DNA from: Comamonas sp. lk
GTDB taxonomy: Bacteria; Pseudomonadota; Gammaproteobacteria; Burkholderiales; Burkholderiaceae_C
Reading direction: 5' to 3'
Length of the DNA: 64,000 nt
Assembly: GCA_945925985.1 (NCBI GenBank)
Contig: CAMELV010000015.1
Coordinates: 1-64,000 of the forward strand
Positions 22,814 to 31,328 of the stretch are shown here, piece after piece (within the stretch, counting starts at the first letter, position 1; each line of letters opens with the position of its first letter). The position numbers and the translations under genes were made by a program. A model generated the notes under the pieces. The model saw only the letters and a program-made list of their open reading frames with translations. It was not told the origin of the DNA and searched no databases.

Positions 22814-23290
22814 TCAGGCAGCGTCGAGGCCGCGTAAGCTTCCCGCATCGAGTTCGGTCAGCAGAACGCCCAGGGCCTGCGCGTTCTGCGCGTCGGTGGC
22901 GCTGTCCAACGCATCCTGTAGCACATCGCGAATATGGTCGCTCGTAACAAGTTCCATATCCCAGTCGGGGAACAGGCGCTCACGGACATCTTCCACCTCG
23001 CTCAGCAGCACGATGCTGTCATGGCGGCGGTCGGTGCGCAACCGAGCCATCAGCGCCATGACGTTGTCGCGCGGGCCTTCTAGCCACTGGAAAAAGATGC
23101 CGCTGCCGAAGACCAACATGCCCGTCACGCCATGCTCAGGGTTCCAGCGGCGCGCGGTGGCGATGATGCGCTGTACAGCGGCTTCGTCCACGTCAGGCGT
23201 GGCGCGGCTGCAATAAACCACGTTGTAAAGCGCCGGGAAGGCGGGGCCGAAACCTGGCTCGTCGCCATAGAGATGAAGAATTGAGGTCAT
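22814..23290 (-). CDS. BLUF-domain blue-light photoreceptor
   Basis: LYNVVYCSRATPD (Tyr), RRWNPEHGVTG (Asn), GIFFQWLEGPRDNVMALMARLRTDRRH (Gln), FPDWDMELV (Trp/Met). Confidence 0.9.
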   Translation of the reverse strand: MTSILHLYGDEPGFGPAFPALYNVVYCSRATPDVDEAAVQRIIATARRWNPEHGVTGMLVFGSGIFFQWLEGPRDNVMALMARLRTDRRHDSIVLLSEVEDVRERLFPDWDMELVTSDHIRDVLQDALDSATDAQNAQALGVLLTELDAGSLRGLDAA

Positions 23291-23291
23291 G

Positions 23292-23366
23292 TATAAATCC
23301 TTGGGCGGAGTATGCGGCACAAATCAACCGCGCGTCTGCTGCCTCGGGCGTGAGACTGAGATCAGA
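23292..23366 (+). repeat. 75-bp direct repeat, copy 1 (pairs with 30250-30324)
   Basis: 70/75 identical by eye: tataaatcc..gcggagtatgcgg.acaaatcaaccgcgcgtctgc.gcctcgggcgtgagactgagatcaga. Confidence 0.9.
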
Positions 23367-23381
23367 CGGCGACCAGGCTAG

Positions 23382-23728
23382 TTGCCAGCGCAGGAACAAC
23401 AGGATCGGTCCCTTGTCAATCGGCTTGGTGAAATCAGACCAACGCCAGAGAATCTTATCAAGAGGGATTTCCATACGCAGGTCCCTAATGAGAAGTGGCT
23501 GACCGATATGACGAAATTCCATACCCCGGCTGGGAAGCTAAAACTATCGCCCATGGTCGACTGCCTCGATGAATTGGTGGCCAGATGGACGATTGGCACA
23601 CGCCCGGGTGCCGAGCTGGTGAATACGATGGTGGATGGAGCTATTGAGGCGGTAGCCAAGTTCGAAAATCGGCCCGTCATTCACTCGGATCCAGGCGCCC
23701 AATATCGATGGCCCGGCTGCCTCTCACG
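23382..23728 (+). mobile_element. IS3-family transposase (orfB) internal fragment
   Basis: LGEIRPTPENLIKRDFHTQVPNEKWLTDMTKFHTPAGKLKLSPMVDCLDELVARWTIGTRPGAELVNTM; truncated both sides. Confidence 0.85.
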
Positions 23729-23796
23729 GATACACAACGCCACGCTAATTCGATCGACGCCGGGTCACACAAAACTTGGGACGCCTACTCGCTTTT

Positions 23797-24324
23797 TCAG
23801 CCTCGCAGGACCTGTAAGGCGAGTTCGTACGTGGCCGCGTGGTATCGGGCATAACCGGTGCAGCGGCATACGTGGGCGCCAAGAGCATCCTCGATGGCCT
23901 CGTCCAGGCGCTCCACCGGCACCGGCTGTGCCTTCAGGCGCGCGAGCAGTGCCACTGTAGCCATCACAAAGCCTGGCGTGCAATAGCCGCATTGGAAGGA
24001 GAAGTGCGCCAGAAAAGCCTGCTGCACCAATGCCAGTCCGTTTGGGCCGGAAACGCCCTCTACAGTGTCGATCAACTGGCCGTCCAGTGCACTCACCGGC
24101 GTCACACAGGCCAGCAGGGGCTCTGCTAGGGCCGTGGGCGCACTGCGAGCCAGCACCGTACAAGCTTGGCACACGCCGAGGCCACAGCAAAACTTGGTGC
24201 CGGTCAGACCAAGATCCTCATGCAGAAAGTCGATGAGCTTTAGGTCTGGCGCCACCTCTCGACACAACGACCTGCCATTGATGCACAAGTTGATCACTAG
24301 ATTAGGTGGGGTCGTAGGTGTCAT
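23797..24324 (-). CDS. [2Fe-2S] subunit of xanthine-dehydrogenase-family molybdo-hydroxylase
   Basis: KFCCGLGVCQACTVL, FQCGYCTPGFVM, CRCTGYARY. Confidence 0.93.
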   Translation of the reverse strand: MTPTTPPNLVINLCINGRSLCREVAPDLKLIDFLHEDLGLTGTKFCCGLGVCQACTVLARSAPTALAEPLLACVTPVSALDGQLIDTVEGVSGPNGLALVQQAFLAHFSFQCGYCTPGFVMATVALLARLKAQPVPVERLDEAIEDALGAHVCRCTGYARYHAATYELALQVLRG

Positions 24325-27107
24325 ATGCGAGAGCTTAAGGCGGCCTTGATCTGCTCGGCCGTGATCGGAAGGCTGCGAAACCGATGGCCCGTGGCATCGG
24401 CCACGGCATTGGCCACCGCTGGCGCGATGGGGCTGAGCGCAGCCTCGGCGATGCCGCGGCTACCGGGTTCGGTAGTGGACAAAAGGTGCAGTCGAAGGTG
24501 TTTTAAGGGCACGTCCGCCGACCGGGCCACGCTGTATCGGTGCAGGTTCCAGTCCCCTTCGCCAGCACCTCCAGCGAGCGGTGGCAATTGCTCCAACAAG
24601 GCGTATCCAATGCCCATGGCCACCGCGCCCTGCACCTGCCCTTCCAACAGATCGGGCTGCAGCACCCGCCCAGCCTCCAAGTAGGACTCCACAGCCACCA
24701 CCTGGGCGGTACCGGTTGCCGAATCAATGCGTACTGCTACCAAAGCACCCGAGGGCGTGTAAAGGCTGCGTCCATAACGCGCAGACTCGAGCAGCGGCGG
24801 CTGGGTGTGCGTGCGGTAGTGGCTACGCCAGTGCGCCGCGCCAGCCAGCCGGGTGGCCAGACCGTCTAACGGTAGCGTTTCATGCCAGCCGTCCACTTGG
24901 TACTGGGCCTGCACCCAGCGCCCCTGGAAAACCGCATGTACCATGACTGCGACAGGCAGCTGCAAGACGTAGAGTCTTTGAGCCAGTTCGGCCAGGCTAA
25001 GCGGCCTCAACGCTGGTTGCCCAGGTACGTGCAGCAGGCCCGTCCGCCAAAGCGCCGTCCGGCGCAAGGCCTCCACCGGCTGCTCCCACAGGCTAGCGGC
25101 GGCGGGCAGCAAGGCGCTGTGCAAGAGCACCCGGGTAGCCTGCTCCACCACATGCACCTGGTGGTGTGCCGTTATGCAGGCACTGGAAGATAACGCAAAC
25201 GACGCGGTCCAGCGCGGGTTGTCCCACTGTGGCTGCTTGGCCGGAAGTGTCAGGTCGAACCCCAGAGAAGCCTCAAAGTGCGAGGTCGCGCCCATTTCTA
25301 CATTGGTCGCGTTGGAGCCTGCATGGCTGGCGGTGCTAATCGCCAGCACTGTCGCCGAGCCATTGCCCATATCTACACTGTTACTGCGCATCGTCAGCGC
25401 GCCATCGGGTCCGATGGCCACCTCGGCCATCACCCCGTCCACGCCCGTACCGTAGGCCTGGTTAGCCAGCGCAAAGCCAACCCCATAGAGCTTGCCGGCG
25501 GCGGCGGCTTGGGCCCGGGCGGCTGGCCGGTCTCGCCACAGTGCACTTGCAGCGGCTAGGCGGCAGATTTCCGCCAAGCCGATGGTCTGCGTCAGCGGCG
25601 CACCGGTAATGCTACGGTCGCCCTGACGAAGCGCGTTCTGGGCCCGCAGTTCGATCGGATCCCGGCCCAGGGCCTGGGCAGCTTCATCAATCAATGACTC
25701 TATCGCAAAGTGGGCCTGAGTGCCGCCAAAGCCGCGCATCGAACCTGCCAGCACACCCGCGGTGGGCAGCGTAACCGCATCAACTGCCGCGCAGTCAACG
25801 CGGTATGCGCCGGTCCCGCTGTAGGCCGCCAGTCGAGCCACATGCTGGCTGTAGTTCTCCAAGCCACCGGTGCGGAGCGTGAGCCGGCTCTCGATGGCCA
25901 GCAACTGGCCACGGCTGTCCAGTGCAATCCGTTGAATGGCCGTCGAATCCAGCTGCTTAAGGCCGACCTGGAATTGCTCGAAGCGGTCGTAGGCTAACCG
26001 CACCGCGCGCTGGCCCCGCTGCGAAGCATAGGCCGCTGCTAGCGCCAGCAGGAGCGGAAACATCGATATGTCGCGACCCCCGAAGCCGCCACCCGGGTAG
26101 CAGGCGTTCAGCTCGATCTGGCGCACCGGCAAGGTGCAACCCGTTGCCGAGAATAACTGCGCAATGCCAGCTATATCGCCGTTGGTGGACTGGGTGCTCA
26201 TCACTAGGTGCAGGGTCTGCCGTGGGCTATCCAGCCAGGCCAGGCCTGCCTCAGGCTCCATGAACATCGGGTCCACCACCTGGGTGTCATACTGACCATC
26301 GACCACTCGGACGTCTGGCCGCTCGAAAACCCGCCCGATTTGGTCCCTAACCCGCAGCGCATCATCGTCCACTGCTGACGGATGGCTGGCCAACGGATCG
26401 GATGGACCCTGCCCAACACGCGAGAAGAGATCTTTCCCATTTTCTGCATAACGCGTTAATCGTGTGGCGTGCGATTCGGCCCAGGATGCAGCGGGGGTCA
26501 TGACCGCATTCCCATATTGCACGACTTCGGCATTGAATTGCAGTAGGGCCTTCGCTTGTTTGAAAACATGGTGGTTGTCGAACAGCAGGATAGCCACAGG
26601 CTGGCCAAGATAGATCGGGCGGTGGCCCGGCATGACCAGTAAGCCACTGGGCCACGCCTCAGGAGATGAAAAGCCATAGGGTACTGCCACACCATCAGCC
26701 TTCAACCGATCTCCGGTGACCACGGTCAGGGGCTGCAGTTCGGCCGGCAGCATGGCCAATTTGATGCCTAGAAATGTGCGGCTGAAATCGGTGGCTCGCA
26801 ACACCAGGGCTATGCATTCGCGACTAGGCCAGCCTGGCATGTCAGCTGCGCGGAAATCGCGTGCGTAGATTTTCTGTCCGGTGACCTTTGCCTCGCCCTC
26901 GATGCGGTGACGGGCCCGGCCCGGCCCGTCGCCCCAGCCAAGCCCGGCCTGCGGCGAGGCTGCCGCTGCCAGTCGGTTCTGTAGGAGCATTACGCCGGCA
27001 GCGCCGGCCATTCGAATGAAGCTGCGCCTGGAGAGTTCAAAGTAGGGTTTCAAGGAGCTGTCGTCAGTTGCAGAAATAGATCGTTCCAACTTAGTGATGT
27101 TCTGCAT
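24321..27107 (-). CDS. Molybdopterin-binding large subunit, xanthine dehydrogenase family, Tat-exported
   Basis: Tat motif SRRSFIRMAG; GGGFGGRDISMFP; SMRGFGGTQAHFAIESLIDEAA; C-terminal GIAEAALSPIAPAVANAV; 4-nt overlap with the 2Fe-2S subunit. Confidence 0.92.
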   Translation of the reverse strand: MQNITKLERSISATDDSSLKPYFELSRRSFIRMAGAAGVMLLQNRLAAAASPQAGLGWGDGPGRARHRIEGEAKVTGQKIYARDFRAADMPGWPSRECIALVLRATDFSRTFLGIKLAMLPAELQPLTVVTGDRLKADGVAVPYGFSSPEAWPSGLLVMPGHRPIYLGQPVAILLFDNHHVFKQAKALLQFNAEVVQYGNAVMTPAASWAESHATRLTRYAENGKDLFSRVGQGPSDPLASHPSAVDDDALRVRDQIGRVFERPDVRVVDGQYDTQVVDPMFMEPEAGLAWLDSPRQTLHLVMSTQSTNGDIAGIAQLFSATGCTLPVRQIELNACYPGGGFGGRDISMFPLLLALAAAYASQRGQRAVRLAYDRFEQFQVGLKQLDSTAIQRIALDSRGQLLAIESRLTLRTGGLENYSQHVARLAAYSGTGAYRVDCAAVDAVTLPTAGVLAGSMRGFGGTQAHFAIESLIDEAAQALGRDPIELRAQNALRQGDRSITGAPLTQTIGLAEICRLAAASALWRDRPAARAQAAAAGKLYGVGFALANQAYGTGVDGVMAEVAIGPDGALTMRSNSVDMGNGSATVLAISTASHAGSNATNVEMGATSHFEASLGFDLTLPAKQPQWDNPRWTASFALSSSACITAHHQVHVVEQATRVLLHSALLPAAASLWEQPVEALRRTALWRTGLLHVPGQPALRPLSLAELAQRLYVLQLPVAVMVHAVFQGRWVQAQYQVDGWHETLPLDGLATRLAGAAHWRSHYRTHTQPPLLESARYGRSLYTPSGALVAVRIDSATGTAQVVAVESYLEAGRVLQPDLLEGQVQGAVAMGIGYALLEQLPPLAGGAGEGDWNLHRYSVARSADVPLKHLRLHLLSTTEPGSRGIAEAALSPIAPAVANAVADATGHRFRSLPITAEQIKAALSSRI

Positions 27108-27119
27108 AACCCGCTCCCG

Positions 27120-27449
27120 TCCCCCTGATTAAGGCGAACCCGCAGGACAGTGGATTTATCGGCTAGTCTGGTGAACTCGGGCAGTTGTGCAAACTCCCGG
27201 CACATGTGTACATCGAAGAAGTCCTCTTCCATGGCCTTGCTAAGACAGGGCGAACCAAAGCTGACGGGAGTGGTCGCGCAGCATGGTCTAGAGAGAAAAG
27301 GGCGAACGGTCATTCATGCCCTTGGGGGAGTAAGGCGTAATCGGCGCTACAAGTTCAGTCCGCAGCACCACACTCGCCAACTGTTCCACGAAGTCGGTAC
27401 TGCCGGTGTTCTCTACGTTAAGGCGCAGCAGTGAGGAGACTTTTTTCAT
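27120..27449 (-). pseudogene. IS5-family transposase N-terminal remnant with stops and frameshift
   Basis: Pieced from frames: LVAPITPYSPKGMNDRSPFSL*TMLRDHSRQLWFALS* then MEEDFFDVHMCREFAQLPEFTRLADKSTVLRVR. Confidence 0.7.
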
Positions 27450-27647
27450 GCTATGTATTTTGTAGCATCTGAGAGTTTTCTACAGGGCATAAATCGGGGA
27501 TGCGGGGCTTCCCTAGCAAATCAATAATCGTTGCCGGGCAGAGTTTACCAACGAGGACGGTGGCTAGGCGCCAGCTATTTAAGACCGACGCACTGAGTAA
27601 GAAGGGAGCATGGGTAGAGACCGCCGACCGACATTTATACTGTCGTC

Positions 27648-28736
27648 ATGGCATACACGATGGTGCAGTCTGCTTTTCAGCAAACGATTTTGGGCTGGTA
27701 CACGATAGTGCTGGGACTGGCGCTTGGGGCCCTGAGTAGCGGCCCCAGCCACGGGGCGCCGGCTCCGGTATCGGTGATCCCCTCCTGCACTTTGATCGAT
27801 ACTGACTTCGACCTAGACGACTTGATGGCCATACCGCTGGTGATCGGCCACCGTCACGTGGCGGCGATCCTAGTGACTGAAGGTGTGGTCAAGGCCGACA
27901 TCGGCGCAGCGGCGCTTGCGCGCCTCATTGCGGAGCCCCAGCAACGGCAGTTGCCGGTGATCATTGGCGCCGCGACGCAGGTACCAGACGTAGAGATCGA
28001 CCGGCAATGGGGTCACTTTCTGCCCGACTCGCGCCGCATGATGCACCGCGGCCTAGGGCTGGGTCTGCCGGAGCTACGGCCCAACACGCCTGCCGGCGCG
28101 TTCAAGGGGCAGCTGGTGCAGGAGGCGCTGGCGCCCTGCGAGCAGGTGGACGTCCTGTTGCTCGGGCCGTATTCGAGCTTTGTTGTCTACAGCCCTTTGA
28201 TTCGGCAGAAGATCGGCCAAGTGGTATTCATGGGCAAACGCGATACGGGCGAGGTGCCCCGTGTGCCGAACAAACCATCGTTCAATTGCGGCTACGACTT
28301 GGTAGCCTGCCGACAAGTCACGGCTGAGCAACTGCCCGGACTGCGCTACGCATTTGTGGACCTCCCGCGCACGCCGTATGACGCCAGCCCGCGCGGCCTT
28401 GAGCGACAGGTGTATGGACCTACCTCGGACATGGTAAGCGCCTTGGCACCGACCGGGTTGCCCAACACGCTTCGACAAGCGCTGACGGGCAATGTTCCCT
28501 TCGGCTCCTTGGGCGAGGCCGTGCCAGGCGCGGAATACTGGGCCATTGACTGCTGTCTGCGCCGTGATGGCAAGTCGCTAATGTGGGACCAGATGGCAGC
28601 GCTGTACCTGATTTATCCCGAGCTGTTCACAGAGGTGGGCGGCCCGGGGGGGCACTTCGAGACCTACTTGTCACCGCAGGCCATTCGCCAAGTTTGGACT
28701 GAAGCGACCAACCGCGCCGTTAAGATTTACCCTTAA
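27648..28736 (+). CDS. Nucleoside hydrolase-like protein with N-terminal signal/TM
   Basis: IDTDFDLDDLMAIPLVI (DTDxDxDD-type Ca site); LLLGPYSSFV; DQMAALYLIYPELF. Confidence 0.75.
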   Translation: MAYTMVQSAFQQTILGWYTIVLGLALGALSSGPSHGAPAPVSVIPSCTLIDTDFDLDDLMAIPLVIGHRHVAAILVTEGVVKADIGAAALARLIAEPQQRQLPVIIGAATQVPDVEIDRQWGHFLPDSRRMMHRGLGLGLPELRPNTPAGAFKGQLVQEALAPCEQVDVLLLGPYSSFVVYSPLIRQKIGQVVFMGKRDTGEVPRVPNKPSFNCGYDLVACRQVTAEQLPGLRYAFVDLPRTPYDASPRGLERQVYGPTSDMVSALAPTGLPNTLRQALTGNVPFGSLGEAVPGAEYWAIDCCLRRDGKSLMWDQMAALYLIYPELFTEVGGPGGHFETYLSPQAIRQVWTEATNRAVKIYP

Positions 28737-28767
28737 GCTTGGGTGACCTGCTCGCATGTCGGCGCAT

Positions 28768-29355
28768 TCATGCCCGTTGAACGTCAATGTGGTACAGACC
28801 CCATGGACATAAACCAAATCGCTCATTAACGGGTTTGGCAGACATATCCGCAAAGCGGTCAGCATCGTAGACCGCCCAAAGTGGGCCCAAGCCACCCAAA
28901 GGCATTGGGTTACCGTCCAGATGCGTCGCAACAATGAAGCGGTACTTGCGCGCGTCGTTTGCGCTAATCGCGATGTTGTAACCATCCGTGGCGCGCAATA
29001 GAAAGCGCGTTCCATCTGTCGCAGAGCCTGCAGCTCGAACAACGTCCGTAAGTAAGGGCCCAGACAACTTGTGCACTTTGCTGTCATATTCCAGTGTCGG
29101 TTTAATTTCGATTCTGGGCAATGCCGCAATGGCGGCAAAATCAAAAACAAAAGCCTTGTCAAACGAAATTTTTTGCTTCACCATCATCTGGTCTAGCGCC
29201 GTGTCCAATGCGCCCCTGTTTCCCTTTCCAATGGCGCCAGTGACCGTCAATAGCACCGGGGTGCGCAAGCTCTTTGGAGTTTGCTGGGCAAAAAGTTGAG
29301 ATGGAAGGATGGAGGTTCCAACAGCAGTTACCGCTAAAAAGTCGCGCTTTTTCAT
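28768..29355 (-). CDS. Molybdopterin-dependent oxidoreductase-like (sulfite-oxidase-fold) exported protein
   Basis: Signal peptide MKKRDFLAVTAVGTSILPSQLFAQ; LLRATDGYNIAISANDARKYRFIVATHLDG; terminal WGLYHIDVQ. Confidence 0.65.
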   Translation of the reverse strand: MKKRDFLAVTAVGTSILPSQLFAQQTPKSLRTPVLLTVTGAIGKGNRGALDTALDQMMVKQKISFDKAFVFDFAAIAALPRIEIKPTLEYDSKVHKLSGPLLTDVVRAAGSATDGTRFLLRATDGYNIAISANDARKYRFIVATHLDGNPMPLGGLGPLWAVYDADRFADMSAKPVNERFGLCPWGLYHIDVQRA

Positions 29356-29530
29356 GATTCACCCCTTCGGATTTGATGGTGATAAGGTTGCAGGTCATCT
29401 CGGTCGGGTAACAGTTCGCTTGTTACCCACGCAATTTCGAATGATCTTATCGGAAGCCTAACAATACTGCACTGGTAACTGCGCAATTTTTCTAGGCTGA
29501 ATTGCCCCGGATTTTGAGGAGGCTGATTAG

Positions 29531-29815
29531 TTAAATTGAAACCGGAGTTTCGGTCTTCTCGGCAAGTTGCCGAAAGTAGTTTGCCTCAGCCTCGGCCGGG
29601 GGAATATACCTAATCGGCTCCAGCAGTCGGTGGTGGTTGAACCATGACACCCATTCAAGGGTGGCCAGTTCCAGTGACGCCTTAGTTTTGCAGGGCACAC
29701 GGCGGTGGATCAATTCGGTCTTGGACAGCCCATTGATCGTTTCAGCCAGGGCGTTGTCGTAACTGTCACTACGACTGCCGACTGAGGGTTCTATGCCGGC
29801 TTGGACGACCCGCAG
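29531..29815 (-). mobile_element. IS3-family transposase C-terminal fragment
   Basis: EPSVGSRSDSYDNALAETINGLSKTELIHRR...ATLEWVSWFNHHRLLEPIRYIPPAEAEANYFRQ. Confidence 0.9.
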
Positions 29816-29820
29816 GATGG

Positions 29821-30249
29821 ATGAAGCCGTTGACTGGCAGAGACGCGATGCGATCTCCAGGAGCAACATCGCATCGGCGAGAGGTCGAGCGTCAGTTCTG
29901 GATTCAGATTGCAACCGGCATCACAAGTGAGAAGGCCGCCGAAGCCGTTGGCGTGTCGCGGGAAGTCGGTTCTCGCTGGTTCCGGCATCGTGGCGGCATG
30001 CCATTATTCATGTCGAAACCTGTATCAGACAGGTATCTGTCGTTCGCGGAACGAGAAGAGATCGGAATCCTTCGGGCGCAAGATCTTGGTGTGCGGGAGA
30101 TTGCTCGTCGCGTTGATGGCAGCCCCTCGACCGTATCACGGGAGCTGAATCGCAACGCTGCGACCCGCGGTGGCAAGCTCGAGTACCGTACGTCAGTCGC
30201 GCAGTGGAAGTCTGAGCTTATGGCCAGAGGCCCCAAGCCAGCGGTGATA
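29821..30249 (+). mobile_element. IS30-family transposase N-terminal fragment
   Basis: FWIQIATGITSEKAAEAVGVSREVGSRWFRHRGGMP...RYLSFAEREEIGILRAQDLGVREIARRVDGSPSTVSRELNRNA; truncated at the 75-bp repeat. Confidence 0.88.
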
Positions 30250-30324
30250 TATAAATCCTGCTGCGGAGTATGCGGTACAAATCAACCGCGCGTCTGCCGC
30301 CTCGGGCGTGAGACTGAGATCAGA
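30250..30324 (+). repeat. 75-bp direct repeat, copy 2
   Basis: Matches 23292-23366; ends 1 nt before the tRNA 3' fragment. Confidence 0.9.
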
Positions 30325-30325
30325 T

Positions 30326-30359
30326 GAAGGCAAGGGTCGTGGGTTCGATGCCCGCCAGC
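30326..30359 (+). repeat. tRNA-Arg 3'-half fragment (putative distal att site)
   Basis: gaaggcaagggtcgtgggttcgatgcccgccagc, 2 mismatches to tRNA 18265-18298. Confidence 0.85.
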
Positions 30360-30448
30360 ACAACGATGAGGTTTTTGCTGTGGCCGCCTTGCTGGGCGCT
30401 TATGGGTCTGCGCACTAAATCGTCATCCTGCAGGCCCACAATGCCACC

Positions 30449-30769
30449 ATGCGCGCCACCCACCATGTCTACGTGATCGAGTTGTCCAAAGACGTCCTGT
30501 ACGACGCCAAGTTCATGAAGTCCAATCCTGGGTACCTGCCGGGCATGCCCTGTGTTTACGTCGGAATGACGGGGCTGGACCCGGATGTCCGCTTTGACAA
30601 CCACAAGGCCGGAATCCGCGCCAACAAGTACGCCAAGCGCTTTGGGCTTCGATTGATGACGGAACTGTTCGAGCACCTCAACCCCATGCCCTATGGCGAC
30701 GCCCAGTACATGGAGGTGGACCTCGGCATCCGCTTGCGAGCCCAGGGCTTCGGTGTTTGGCAAAGTTAG
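30449..30769 (+). CDS. Small GIY-YIG-like protein
   Basis: HVYVIELSKDVL...GMPCVYVGMTGLDPDVRFDNHKAGIRANKYAKRFGLRL. Confidence 0.65.
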   Translation: MRATHHVYVIELSKDVLYDAKFMKSNPGYLPGMPCVYVGMTGLDPDVRFDNHKAGIRANKYAKRFGLRLMTELFEHLNPMPYGDAQYMEVDLGIRLRAQGFGVWQS

Positions 30770-30823
30770 CGTCCGTTCCTCTATTGCCCTACCGTGTGAC
30801 TCTCTTTGGCAGCCACACTTATA

Positions 30824-30839
30824 CTGTATGCATGAACAG
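30824..30839 (+). promoter_or_regulatory. LexA (SOS) box overlapping the umuD start codon
   Basis: CTGTATGCATGAACAG, matches CTGT-N8-ACAG; ATG at 30832-30834 is inside it. Confidence 0.85.
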
Positions 30840-31272
30840 CTCATTGATTTCGGCTACACCCATTCTGGCAGGTGACGGGGCACTGCCAGCCACCTTTTTG
30901 CGCGGCAGCGTCCAGGCCGGTTTCCCCTCACCAGCAGAAGACCTGGGCGCGCAGCGCATTGACCTGGCCCAGTTGCTGATCAAGCACAGCCAGGCCACCT
31001 ACTTTTTGCGCGCCAGTGGCCACTCCATGACCGGGGCCGGCATCTTCGACAACGACATTCTGGTGGTGGACCGTGCCATCAAGCCGCGCAACACCCACAT
31101 CGTGGTGGCTATCGTGGATGGGGACTTTACCGTCAAGCAGCTGTACCAACGCGCCGGGCGCGTCAAGCTCAAGGCCGCCAACCCAACCTACCCGGACATC
31201 ACACCGAAGGACGGCCAGACGATCGAGATCTGGGGCGTGGTGACCAGTGCCATCAAGCAGTTCACGGTTTAG
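30832..31272 (+). CDS. umuD: UmuD-like S24 autoprotease
   Basis: FPSPAEDLGAQRIDLAQLLIKHSQATYFLRASGHSMTGAGIFDNDILVVDR; KLKAANPTYPDI. Confidence 0.95.
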   Translation: MNSSLISATPILAGDGALPATFLRGSVQAGFPSPAEDLGAQRIDLAQLLIKHSQATYFLRASGHSMTGAGIFDNDILVVDRAIKPRNTHIVVAIVDGDFTVKQLYQRAGRVKLKAANPTYPDITPKDGQTIEIWGVVTSAIKQFTV

Positions 31273-31328
31273 CGGACCAAGGTTGAGCGGCACAGCATTC
31301 AGCAATCAAGCTGTCATGGAGTCCCCTG

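Noticed and set aside
29531-29914. 127-aa ORF treated as one intact protein
   Set aside because: Chimera of an IS3 C-terminus and antisense IS30 sequence; only 29531-29815 is a genuine transposase fragment.
18306-30360. Prophage or active ICE
   Set aside because: No integrase, phage structural, conjugation or replication genes seen; only island-like boundaries and IS debris.
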